Shown here: one piece after another, positions 20,307-27,846 of the stretch | Layout of the letters: every line of letters starts with the position of its first letter | Numbering within the stretch: position 1 is the stretch's first letter | Notes under the pieces: generated by a model | The model's database searches: none | The model's input: only the letters and a program-made list of their open reading frames with translations | Told to the model about the DNA's origin: nothing | Position numbers and translations under genes: made by a program | Origin: Stutzerimonas nosocomialis | GTDB taxonomy: Bacteria; Pseudomonadota; Gammaproteobacteria; Pseudomonadales; Pseudomonadaceae | Direction: 5' to 3' | Length of the DNA stretch: 64,000 nucleotides | Assembly: GCF_005876855.1 (NCBI RefSeq) | Contig: NZ_QLAE01000011.1 | Location: 62,001-126,000, forward strand

Positions 20307-20779
20307 TGGTTAAGTTTGTAGAGGGTTTTTATTTATCGTACGCGCAATTTTGCGTATTCCAAAGTTCGCTCGATCAGCCTTATAACGATTGGAGTGATCG
20401 GAGCTACACGCAAGGATTTGCTTGGCGAGTCGGAAGTGTTTCTTTTAGAGCGCTGGTTGAGGAAGGCTATCATAAAGTTAATATCTTCATCGGCGAAGGA
20501 GAGCCAGAATTAACTTCTGAAGTGGTTCGGGCGATAAAAGTTCCGTTCACCGTTAAGGGGGGCAATATCGAAATAGGTAGTATTTCGGATACTATTCCTC
20601 TCGAATTGCCTGACGGAGACTACGCAATCCGGGTGGAGTTTATTAGCTCTCTCGTGGATGAGGCGCATGAGATAAACATCCGTCTAAATAAAGGGTGCTG
20701 TGCTTTTGAGCTTGTTAAGGCGGATGCTGAAATTGTTACTCAGGGCGATTATGATGTTAAGGCGATGCCGGCGACTTAA
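20306..20779 (+). CDS. cdiI: ComJ/Nin-like nuclease inhibitor, predicted CDI immunity protein
   Basis: 157 residues, cytosolic, no signal peptide. The N-terminal half matches Bacillus ComJ (Nin), the inhibitor of the competence nuclease NucA: LSYAQFCVFQ, DWSDRSYTQGFAW, GSVSFRAL, then KVPFTVKGGNIEIGSISD and LELPDGDYAIRVEF, as recalled from ComJ (LSISYHQFTVFQ, DWTDEAIEKGYAA, GAISFEA, VPFHV, LPKGDYQL). The start overlaps the cdiA stop by one base, typical of toxin/immunity coupling. GC is markedly lower than in the surrounding core genes, as usual for exchanged immunity genes. It should protect the producer from the CdiA nuclease. Confidence 0.88.
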   Translation: MVKFVEGFYLSYAQFCVFQSSLDQPYNDWSDRSYTQGFAWRVGSVSFRALVEEGYHKVNIFIGEGEPELTSEVVRAIKVPFTVKGGNIEIGSISDTIPLELPDGDYAIRVEFISSLVDEAHEINIRLNKGCCAFELVKADAEIVTQGDYDVKAMPAT

Positions 20780-20799
20780 GTTCAAGAAACGCGGGAAAG

Positions 20800-20863
20800 A
20801 AAAAGGGGACAGATCTATTTCCCGCTAACATGGCGGTCGATTAAATAATCTGCCCCCTTTTTT
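20800..20863. repeat. Hairpin repeat copy 1 (GGGGACAG family)
   Basis: Arms AAAAAGGGGACAGATCTATTT and the near-complement AAATAATCTGCCCCCTTTTTT flank a 22-nt centre beginning CCCGCTAACATGG. It is a palindromic element of the kind mobilised by REP-associated transposases. Lying 20 bp past the immunity stop, with a run of T residues, it may also act as a terminator. Confidence 0.8.
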
Positions 20864-20865
20864 CT

Positions 20866-20896
20866 AAGGCCAGCGGGTCCTTGCGTCGTTCCGCCC
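20866..20896 (+). repeat. 31-bp relic of a cdiA 3' segment
   Basis: The 31 bases at 20866-20896 match 19819-19849 inside cdiA with a single mismatch (30/31; the cdiA copy encodes the EGQRVLASFRP region). This relic lies downstream of the immunity gene, directly after hairpin copy 1, and is cut off by hairpin copy 2. It looks like the stub of a displaced or orphan cdiA 3' module. Confidence 0.85.
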
Positions 20897-20898
20897 GG

Positions 20899-20935
20899 AA
20901 AAAGGGGACGGAAAAAAGGGGACAGATTTATTTTT
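20899..20935 (+). repeat. Hairpin repeat copy 2 (partial, tandem half-units)
   Basis: Two successive left arms, AAAAAGGGGACGG and AAAAAAGGGGACAGATTTA followed by TTTTT, without a matching right arm. It is located 45 bp before the truncated transposase ORF. Confidence 0.75.
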
Positions 20936-20979
20936 CACCTGATCGGCTAAGCTGAAGGTCTCTACGGAAGGAGGTCGTT

Positions 20980-21264
20980 ATGCCTAGGATGGGCCGTCTC
21001 GTTATACCGAACTACCCGCACCATGTCGTCCAGCGAGGCCATAACCGCCAGGTCGTGTTCGCCGCCGACGAAGATTACCAGCGATACCTGGCGGATCTGC
21101 GTGAGCTGAAGGAGGCCTTTGGCGTCAAGGTCTATGCCTACTGCTTGATGACTAACCATGTTCGCCTGCTGCTGGCTCCGGGTGAGGCCATAGCAGGGCT
21201 TGGTCAGTTGATGCGGCAGAAAAGGGGACAGATTTATTTTCCCGCTAACATGTTGGTCGATTAA
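20980..21264 (+). pseudogene. Truncated REP-associated tyrosine transposase (RAYT, Y1/IS200-like)
   Basis: 94 codons. The N-terminal part is a clear TnpA-REP/Transposase_17 start: PRMGRLVIPNYPHHVVQRGHN, then YLADLRELKEAFGVKVYAYC. Full-length members are over twice as long; here the frame runs into hairpin copy 3 after LMRQ, so the catalytic tyrosine region is gone. The expected metal-binding HUH motif (NHVHLLL) reads NHVRLLL, His to Arg. A GGAGG ribosome-binding site is present. The gene should be catalytically dead. Confidence 0.85.
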
Positions 21265-21284
21265 ATAAATCTGTCCCCTTTTTT
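21220..21284. repeat. Hairpin repeat copy 3 (near-perfect palindrome)
   Basis: AAAAGGGGACAGATTTATTT pairs with AAATAAATCTGTCCCCTTTT around a 24-nt centre nearly identical to that of copy 1 (CCCGCTAACATG, GGTCGATT). It interrupts the transposase frame and supplies its last 14 codons and its stop. Confidence 0.85.
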
Positions 21285-21585
21285 GTGCCGGTCGAGCCCG
21301 GCGCGCTCAGCAGCGCGGTATGACAAGGTCTCCCTAAATAAGGCGGATTTGTATGCAGGTGAGGGGGAGGAGAGGAAAAGTCTTCAGAAAAGAAGTAATT
21401 GAGAGGAAAACGGGACAGATTCATTTTTTCGCTGCGTGTACTGCTCCTGATTCTACGGACACCTCGAACGTGACTATTCCACCGTCCCATGCCAGATAAG
21501 CCAGAGGACTTCTTCGCCCCTCTCCCTTGACCCACCCCCCGGTCATCACTTCACTGGAAGGCAATCCCTTGAAGCGGAGCCCGCC
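21285..21585. other. Intergenic stretch with a fourth repeat fragment
   Basis: About 300 bp with no gene. A degenerate left arm (AAAACGGGACAGATTCATTTT) lies at 21407-21427. Otherwise I see nothing recognisable; the right edge near 21,540 probably marks the return to core-like DNA. Confidence 0.5.
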
Positions 21586-22974
21586 ATGCGCTTTTCAATC
21601 ATCTCTTCTCTCGCGTCCGGTGTCCTGTTGTCGGTGCTGCTGGCGTTCTTTTCCCACTTGCAGGCACAGCCGCGTGTCTTGCTGATCGAGGGGGCGCAGG
21701 TGATGAGCCTCGATCCGCAGCTGGGGGACCTGCCGCGTGCGGATGTGCTGCTACGCGATGGCCGCATCGTCGAGGTCGGCGAGGGGCTCTCGGACCCCGA
21801 GGCGCAGCGGATCGATGGGCGTGGCAAGCTGCTGCTTCCCGGTCTGGTGGACACCCATACCCATCTCTGGCTGAGCGCGGCGCGGGGGGAGTTTCGTAAT
21901 ACGCCGCAGACCGACTACTTCCTGTTGAAGAAGCACCTGGCGCGGCACTACACGCCCGAGGACATCCGTATCGGTACCGCCTTCGGCGCTCTGGAAAGCC
22001 TGGCTGCGGGCGTGACCACCAGTGTCGAGTTCTTCCACAACCTGCGCGGTCCGGAGCATCTGCAGGCGTCCTTGGAGGCGTTGCGTGACAGCGGTATTCG
22101 CGCGCGGCTGCTGTATGGCGCCCATGACGACCTGCCCGACGATCATGCCATCGATCTCGAGCACCTGGCCCAGGTCGCGGCGGACTGGCCCGAGGGGCGG
22201 GTTTCGCTGGGCCTCGGCTGGCGCGGCGTTGGCAGCGGGGACGATGCGGGCGTTCTGGCGGTTGGCCGGCAGGAGATCGAGGCGGCGCGGCAACTGGGGC
22301 TGCCGGTCTCGGTGCATTCCGGCGGGGCGCGCAACGGGGCGCTGGTGGCAAGTGGCCTGCTGGGGCCGGATGTGCAGATCGTGCACGCCACCGGGGCGAC
22401 GCGTGAACAGCTCGAGGCGTTCCGCCAGGCCGGTGCCTCGCTGTCGCTGACGCCGATCACCGAGCAGCGCGTCGGCTATGGCCTCACGCAACTGAATGAT
22501 TACGAGGCGGTCGGGCTCATCGGCCTGGGCATCGACGGGCCGGCCCTGGCCGGTACCGCCGACCTGTTCGCCAACATGCGCCTGCTGGCGCTGACCGAGT
22601 CCGGGGCGCTGCGCTCCGAAACAGCGGTCGAACCGCGTCGCATCCTCGAGCTGGCGACGCTGGAAGCGGCCCGTTCCCTCGGGCTGGAGGACGAGATCGG
22701 TTCGATCACGCCAGGCAAGCGGGCCGACGTCATCCTGCTCGATCTCGATGCGCTCAACCTGGCGCGGCCCGGCGATACCGATCCCGCGGCGCTAGTGGTT
22801 TATTCGGCGACGCCGGCCAATGTCGACACGGTGATCGTCGATGGCATCGTCCGCAAGCGCGACGGTCGCCTGCTCGACCTGGACGTCCCGGGCCTGCTCG
22901 ACGAGGTGCGCGGCTCGCTGGACGCCTTGCTCGAGCGTGCCGGAGGGCTGCCAGAGTTGCCGGATGGGGCCTGA
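21586..22974 (+). CDS. Exported amidohydrolase-family metal-dependent hydrolase
   Basis: 462 residues with an N-terminal signal-like hydrophobic segment (ISSLASGVLLSVLLAFF). It then has the composite amidohydrolase fold: a beta-sandwich start (LLIEGAQVMSLDP), the metal-binding HxH motif DTHTHLWLS, later histidines in PVSVHSGG and VHATG, the aspartate in GLGIDGPA, and a closing GSITPGKRADVILLD strand. It is most like the ATZ/TRZ and imidazolonepropionase-like deaminases/hydrolases. The substrate cannot be told. A periplasmic location is inferred from the N-terminus. It is a single gene downstream of the repeat region. Confidence 0.85.
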   Translation: MRFSIISSLASGVLLSVLLAFFSHLQAQPRVLLIEGAQVMSLDPQLGDLPRADVLLRDGRIVEVGEGLSDPEAQRIDGRGKLLLPGLVDTHTHLWLSAARGEFRNTPQTDYFLLKKHLARHYTPEDIRIGTAFGALESLAAGVTTSVEFFHNLRGPEHLQASLEALRDSGIRARLLYGAHDDLPDDHAIDLEHLAQVAADWPEGRVSLGLGWRGVGSGDDAGVLAVGRQEIEAARQLGLPVSVHSGGARNGALVASGLLGPDVQIVHATGATREQLEAFRQAGASLSLTPITEQRVGYGLTQLNDYEAVGLIGLGIDGPALAGTADLFANMRLLALTESGALRSETAVEPRRILELATLEAARSLGLEDEIGSITPGKRADVILLDLDALNLARPGDTDPAALVVYSATPANVDTVIVDGIVRKRDGRLLDLDVPGLLDEVRGSLDALLERAGGLPELPDGA

Positions 22975-23064
22975 GCAGCGTGGTGTGTCGTCGTTCGGCT
23001 GATTCGCGGTCAAGACTAGGCGTCCCCGACCGCTTTCACGGGGTGGCGGGCCCTTGATCCGGGT

Positions 23065-23952
23065 TCAAGCCCTGCCCGGTATCGACATCACCCAGTCTCG
23101 GATCGCCAGGATCACAGGGTCGTTTGCCCGGCTTTGCGGATAGACCAGGTAGAACGGCTTGCCCTCGATCGTCGGGCCAAAGGGTTGCACCAGCCGTCCC
23201 TGGTCCAGCTCGTCCTGGATCAGCTGGCGGCTCATCAGCGCAACGCCCTGTCCGCCGACGGCCGCCGAGATGGCGTGGGTTTCGTCGGAAAACACCAATC
23301 CGGCCGTCACGTCCAGGCCAGGCACCTTCGCCAGTTTTTGCCAGGTGGCCCATTCCAGCGGGGACGAAACGGCATCGTTGTTGCGGAAGTGGATCAGCGG
23401 ATGGGCCGGTAGCTGCGCCACGTCGGTCAGCCCCAGCAGCGGGCTGCAGGTCGGGATGAAGGTGTTGTCGAACAGCTTCTCGGCGACCAGCCCCGGCCAG
23501 AGACCGTCGCCGTAGCGGATGGCCAGATCGGCGGTCACCCCGTCCAGCGCGACCGGCTCGTGGGAGGCATGGAAGCGCAGGTCGATTCCGGGATGGCTTT
23601 CGCGCAGCAGGCAAACCCAACAGAGCAGCCAGCGCACGGCGACCGCCGGTGTGGTCGACAGCGTGGCCGTCTGCCGGGCCGGCGCCGCCTTCAGGCGCTC
23701 GACCACATTGCCGATGCTGTCGAATGCCGACTCCAGTACCTGCTGCAGCTCCCGTCCCTGTGGCGTCAGCTCCAGCTTCCGGGGCCTGCGCACGAAGAGC
23801 GCGATGCCCAGCGCCGTTTCCAGGCCCTTGATCTGGTGGCTGATGGCGGTAGCCGTGACGGACAGCTCCTGCGCCGCCTGCTTGGCGCTTTCGTGGCGCG
23901 CCGCGGCCTCGAAGGCGCGCAGGGCGGAGAGGGAAGGAAGCTGGCGTTTCAT
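23065..23952 (-). CDS. LysR-type transcriptional regulator (GcvA-like)
   Basis: 295 residues. The N-terminal winged helix-turn-helix is PSLSALRAFEAAARHESAKQ, AAQELSVTATAISHQIKGLE, typical of the GcvA/AmpR branch. The effector-binding domain spans about 90-295. The frame is open to 24006, but the family start is MKRQLPSLSALRAF, placing it at 23952. It is divergent from the flavin oxidoreductase at 24074, the usual arrangement for a LysR regulator and its target. The 121-bp gap holds GAGTTCAACTTGGAACTGAG, which contains GTTC/GAAC half-sites that could be its operator. Confidence 0.93.
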   Translation of the reverse strand: MKRQLPSLSALRAFEAAARHESAKQAAQELSVTATAISHQIKGLETALGIALFVRRPRKLELTPQGRELQQVLESAFDSIGNVVERLKAAPARQTATLSTTPAVAVRWLLCWVCLLRESHPGIDLRFHASHEPVALDGVTADLAIRYGDGLWPGLVAEKLFDNTFIPTCSPLLGLTDVAQLPAHPLIHFRNNDAVSSPLEWATWQKLAKVPGLDVTAGLVFSDETHAISAAVGGQGVALMSRQLIQDELDQGRLVQPFGPTIEGKPFYLVYPQSRANDPVILAIRDWVMSIPGRA

Positions 23953-24073
23953 GGTTGAGTTGAGTTCACCTGTGGTGGCAAGAAAAGATCGTTTGTCCGC
24001 TGTCAATGGCGGTCGTTAGCCTGAGTATGTCGTCATTTCAGATGAGTTCAACTTGGAACTGAGGAGATACGCC

Positions 24074-24775
24074 ATGCTTCGTATTCTGCACATCGACGCC
24101 AGTGCCCGCCCTGGTCTTGCCGGCACCGACGAACACGGCTCGCACAGCCGCAGGCTCACCCGGCGGTTCGTTGACCGGTGGCTATCCGCCCGCACGCAGG
24201 ACGCCGTTACCTACCGGGACATCGGCCAGAAGCCGCCTGCGTTCATCGACCATGACTGGATCGCCTCCAGCTTCACGCCCCAAGAGCGACGGTTGCCCTG
24301 GATGGAGCAGGCGTTGGCGGAGAGCGATCAGCTGGTCGACGAGCTGATCGCCGCCGACGTCCTGGTGATCGGCGCGCCGCTATACAACTTCGGCATGCCT
24401 GCTGCGCTCAAGGCGTGGATCGACCAGGTGGTGCGCCCCGGAAGGACGGTGGACGTCGACGAGAACCGGCCGACGGACCCGTACGTTCCCAGGCTGGCGG
24501 ACCGGCCCCGGCACGCTGTGATTCTCGCGGCCAGGGGCGGCGTCGGCTTCGGGCCCGGCGGCCCCATGGCGCACATGAATCACCTGGAGCCGAACCTGAT
24601 CACGGCGCTCGAATTCATCGGCATCACCCGGTTCCACCGCATCGCGATCGAAGGCCAGGAGATCGGGGGAGAGGTGCTGGCCCGTTCCGTCGACGAGGGG
24701 CTGCAGCAGGTGGACAGGTTGGTCGATGAGCTTCAGACGGTGCTGCAAACCCGTCCTGAACGTCAGCCGGCCTAG
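24074..24775 (+). CDS. Flavodoxin-fold NAD(P)H oxidoreductase (AzoR/quinone-reductase family)
   Basis: 233 residues. The N-terminal phosphate-binding start LRILHIDASARPG...SHSRRLTRRF and the FMN-contact segment APLYNFGMPAALKAWIDQVV are hallmarks of the Flavodoxin_2/AzoR family. It is probably a cytosolic FMN-dependent reductase of quinones or azo/nitro compounds. The ATG at 24074 follows GAGGAG by 7 bp; the in-frame extension to 24053 is discarded. It is divergently transcribed from a LysR regulator, which likely controls it. Confidence 0.9.
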   Translation: MLRILHIDASARPGLAGTDEHGSHSRRLTRRFVDRWLSARTQDAVTYRDIGQKPPAFIDHDWIASSFTPQERRLPWMEQALAESDQLVDELIAADVLVIGAPLYNFGMPAALKAWIDQVVRPGRTVDVDENRPTDPYVPRLADRPRHAVILAARGGVGFGPGGPMAHMNHLEPNLITALEFIGITRFHRIAIEGQEIGGEVLARSVDEGLQQVDRLVDELQTVLQTRPERQPA

Positions 24776-24881
24776 GCGGGCGGGCCGCTGCCATGGCCTG
24801 GAAGTCGCGATGGCGGCGGGTGGCCAGGCAGGCCCGCACACTTTCGTCACGCCAGTGCGTGCGTTAAGTCTCCTCGGCCCC

Positions 24882-25331
24882 TCACTCGCGTACCCAGGTC
24901 TGCGTGCGGCCCAGCGCTTCGACGCCGATGTAGCCGCGCATCTCGAGTTTCTGGCCGCCATCGAGCAGGGTGATCTTGGATCGGTAGGTCTTGCCCTTGG
25001 ACGGGTCGAGTATCTCGCCGCCGCTCCATACGTTGTCGCCGGCCGGCTTCAGGCCCCAGAGGATGGTCATGCCGGTGATCGGCTGGTCCTTGCGTTCGCC
25101 GGAGCAGGCCGTGCAGACCGGGTTGGGGCCGTGGTCCGACTGCAGGATCTCGGCCACCGTGCCGGTCAGCGTGCCGTCGGCGGCTTCTTCGATCGTCACG
25201 ATCGACTTGGGCTTGCCGGTTTCGTCATCGATGGTCTGCCAACGCCCGACCGGCGATTCGGCCGCCGATGCGGCGAGCGACGTGACGGTCAGGGGCAATG
25301 CAAGCAACAGCGCAGTGAGCAGCGAGCGCAT
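24882..25331 (-). CDS. DUF2147 domain-containing exported protein
   Basis: 149 residues: signal peptide (MRSLLTALLLALPLTVTSLAASA), then the DUF2147 pattern PVGRWQTIDDETGKPKSIV, LTGTVAEIL, CTACSGERKDQPITGMTIL, and closing MRGYIGVEALGRTQTW. This small periplasmic beta-barrel-like family has unknown function. The pair of cysteines in CTAC could form a disulfide. AGGAG lies 8 bp before the ATG. Confidence 0.92.
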   Translation of the reverse strand: MRSLLTALLLALPLTVTSLAASAAESPVGRWQTIDDETGKPKSIVTIEEAADGTLTGTVAEILQSDHGPNPVCTACSGERKDQPITGMTILWGLKPAGDNVWSGGEILDPSKGKTYRSKITLLDGGQKLEMRGYIGVEALGRTQTWVRE

Positions 25332-25438
25332 GGGGTTCTCCTGGTGATGGAACGATTCGCCAGACTCTAACCGATCCGCCGGTGCGGGTGCGCCGTCAAC
25401 CCACCTGATTCACGGCGCGCTAGCCGCGGGCGTCGGCG

Positions 25439-26380
25439 TCACACCCGGATGTCGCCCAGCACCCGTACCTCGGCCTCGATGCGCGTGCCGGTGGCGCGTT
25501 CTTCGTTGGAGAAGCCGTCGTAGTCGGACAGCGCGCCGAAGTCGATGCCGGTGAGGCGTTCGATCTGCAGCACGCTGCGCTGGTAAGTCCGGAAGCGGCC
25601 GAACAGGGCGGTGAGGCGGTCGAGCTCGCCGGACTGGTCGATCATGTAGGCGGTGGCCGAGGGGCGGCCGTCGTCGCCGAGAAAGGCGACCACCTTCCAG
25701 AACGCACGGGGTATCGGGACGCCGCGGTAGAGCCGGTCGTCCTCGCTGAACACGGGGCCGCTGAAGACCGTGGCGCGCGCCTGCCAGCGGCGGGTGTTGT
25801 CGAGCAGGTAGTTTTCCAGGTCCAGCCAGTTCTTCTGATTGAAGCCGGCCATCTGGGGCGCGCAGTTGGTGAAGTGGAAGGTGTCGGCATTGGCCTGTTC
25901 GGCCAGCGGCCCCCAGTTCGGGTCCTGGCGCCGCACCAGGTGGCCGCGGTCGAGCAGGTTGTCCGCGTAGAGGAATTCGCCGATCTGCGCCTGCGTGGGG
26001 ATGCGCCCGTCATAGGCCCAGCGATCCCGGTTCCGTATCACCTCGACCAGCGAGCCGCCCTCGATGTTCACCCCGACGAACAGCGCCAGGCGCCGGCGCT
26101 TGGACATGGCGATGGAGAAGTGCGTGTAATCGAGCCGGTCCTGGGAGCTGCCGGGAATCGGCAGCAGGTCGTCCCGGTAGGGTTCGGCCAGGCTCGGCCA
26201 GGGGACCTGGAAATCCCCAAGAAAATCTGCGCGGTAGCCTTCCCGGTCAGCCAGCGCTTCGGCCGGAGTTGTCCGAGGGGGCGCGAGTTCGGCGATCGGC
26301 GCCAGGGCCGTCGGATGGCCGAACGGGCGCAGATCGGCCAGGCGCGGGCGATGGTGCAACTGGGCTTCGGGTGCGGACAC
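25439..26380 (-). CDS. DNA/RNA non-specific endonuclease (NUC/Serratia nuclease family)
   Basis: 313 residues. The active-site motif DRGHLVRRQD contains the catalytic His, and NCAPQMAGFNQKNWLDLENY carries the metal-binding Asn. The domain spans about 75-290. A GTG at 26380 is chosen because GGAGGT lies 4 bp upstream; the open frame to 26404 starts at a TTG. The N-terminus (SAPEAQLHHRPRLADLRP) is proline-rich and shows no signal peptide, unlike most secreted members, so its location is unclear. No inhibitor gene is adjacent. Confidence 0.9.
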   Translation of the reverse strand: MSAPEAQLHHRPRLADLRPFGHPTALAPIAELAPPRTTPAEALADREGYRADFLGDFQVPWPSLAEPYRDDLLPIPGSSQDRLDYTHFSIAMSKRRRLALFVGVNIEGGSLVEVIRNRDRWAYDGRIPTQAQIGEFLYADNLLDRGHLVRRQDPNWGPLAEQANADTFHFTNCAPQMAGFNQKNWLDLENYLLDNTRRWQARATVFSGPVFSEDDRLYRGVPIPRAFWKVVAFLGDDGRPSATAYMIDQSGELDRLTALFGRFRTYQRSVLQIERLTGIDFGALSDYDGFSNEERATGTRIEAEVRVLGDIRV

Positions 26381-26418
26381 GAGACCTCCGGCGGCTGCAG
26401 ACAAGGGTTCCGCCGACC

Positions 26419-26898
26419 CTATGCGAAGGTCATGAAGGTTTCATGTCGGGCGATGCGCACCGGATCGGATGCCCGGCGCAAGCCGGCGCGGCTGGGGCTA
26501 GCGGACGCGATGCTCGGTGAAGGCGTAGTCTTCCTGGCGGCGGTGGGGTCTTTGACCGTGTTGACGTAGTGGATGGTGTTCTCGTCGATCACCGAATAGT
26601 CGTACACCTCGGCGGTGGGCACTCCGTCGGTTTTCAGCACGCTCCTGCCGTTGCTCCCATGCCACTGGCCGCGCTCGGTCTGGATCGGGCGGGTGCGCTC
26701 GGCGTCGCGGAAGAAGGTGATCGCGAAGCGGCCGTCAGCCTGGAAGTCGGAGCGCCAGGCGAGGAACTGGCAGCTGCCGCTCTGCTCGCGCAGGCCATTC
26801 CAGCTGCCGACGATGCGCTCGTCCAGCGCGGGGCGGCTGGCGCAGGCGCTCAGCGTCAGCAGGGTTGCGAGGAGGGTGACGGATGAGATCCCTTTCAT
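26419..26898 (-). CDS. Small lipoprotein, C-terminus possibly frameshifted
   Basis: 159 codons with a lipoprotein signal (LLATLLTLSAC, cysteine 18) and a lipocalin-like body (VGSWNGLREQSG, FQADGRFAITFFRD, GQWHGS, YDYSVIDENTIHYVN). After VKDPT the frame turns into a low-complexity Ser/Arg tail (ARKTTPSPSIASASPSR). A neighbouring frame in the same stretch reads EDYAFTEHRVR and stops at 26498. That is a more natural ending, so a one-base loss in the gene or an assembly error is suspected. AGGAGG precedes the ATG. Function unknown. Confidence 0.75.
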   Translation of the reverse strand: MKGISSVTLLATLLTLSACASRPALDERIVGSWNGLREQSGSCQFLAWRSDFQADGRFAITFFRDAERTRPIQTERGQWHGSNGRSVLKTDGVPTAEVYDYSVIDENTIHYVNTVKDPTAARKTTPSPSIASASPSRAGLRRASDPVRIARHETFMTFA

Positions 26899-27058
26899 GA
26901 TGCCTCCTGGAGTGTTCGGTCATGGGCCGGCAAAACGCTGCCGCCCGCGTGCGGGGCGGCCATGCTAATGGCAGTCCCGCCGGAAAAATGCGACCAGTGT
27001 GGCGATATGTGCGACGGGGCGCATGCCGGCATGGCCCGCCCCGGGAGCCGGTCGCGGG

Positions 27059-27709
27059 TCAGCCCGAACCCGGCTTCGAGCGCCACGCCCGGGTGGCGAA
27101 CGCCGTGACGAGCATGGCGATGACGGCTCCGCCTGCGGCCAATGCCATGTCCTTTTGCGGGTCCCAGCGGTCGTCCTGGGTGCCCAGGAAGGTGCGTCCG
27201 AGACCGCCGCCGAGCATTTGCGCCCCGGCCCATTCGATCAGTTCGTAAATGGCGGAGGTCGACAGCACGATATCGACCGGCAGTATCAGGCTCCACAGTC
27301 CCGGGCGCAGGCCCAGGCGGATCAGCACTTCGCGAATCGGATAGGCCAGCAGCAGGCCGTAGCTGAAGTGCGCCAGTCGGTCGAACTGATTGCGTTCCCA
27401 GCCCATCTGCCGGTCCAGGCTGTGGCCGGTCAACGCCTGCCACCAGCTGTCGTAGGGCACCTTGGCGTAGGTGTAGTGCGCACCGAGCTGGTGGATGCAC
27501 AGGTACAGGAAGATCAGGGTCGCGGCGGCGCGAGAGGGCAGGTAGTGCTTATGGGCCGACAACAGGGCGATCACGAGGCCCAGGACCAGCAGGTTCTCCA
27601 GCAGCCAGTCGTGGCGGTCCGCCGGCTCGATTGCCAGGACGATCCAGAACAGCAGATACACGCCGGCCAGGGCCAGCAGATAGCGACGAGGGTGCCTGTC
27701 CATTCCCAT
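27059..27709 (-). CDS. DUF2238 inner-membrane protein (YjdF family)
   Basis: 216 residues with about six transmembrane helices (for example YLLALAGVYLLFWIVLAI, LVLGLVIALLSA, LWSLILPVDIVLSTSAIYEL). The family signature is FDRLAHFSYGLLLAYPIREV and YELIEWAGAQ...GTQDDRWDPQKDM. GGGAA lies 8 bp before the ATG. It is divergent from the cytochrome oxidase operon. Function unknown in any member I know. Confidence 0.92.
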   Translation of the reverse strand: MGMDRHPRRYLLALAGVYLLFWIVLAIEPADRHDWLLENLLVLGLVIALLSAHKHYLPSRAAATLIFLYLCIHQLGAHYTYAKVPYDSWWQALTGHSLDRQMGWERNQFDRLAHFSYGLLLAYPIREVLIRLGLRPGLWSLILPVDIVLSTSAIYELIEWAGAQMLGGGLGRTFLGTQDDRWDPQKDMALAAGGAVIAMLVTAFATRAWRSKPGSG

Positions 27710-27846
27710 GTTGTTTCCCGTTCAGCGCGTGTTTCTGTACGACAAGCGCAACGCCGGGAGGGTCCGCCCGACCACCTGTCACGGCGTTCGATCAACCTTT
27801 TTGGCCGCGGGGGTGTCACAAAACGTGACCTTCAGCGAGGCGGACT

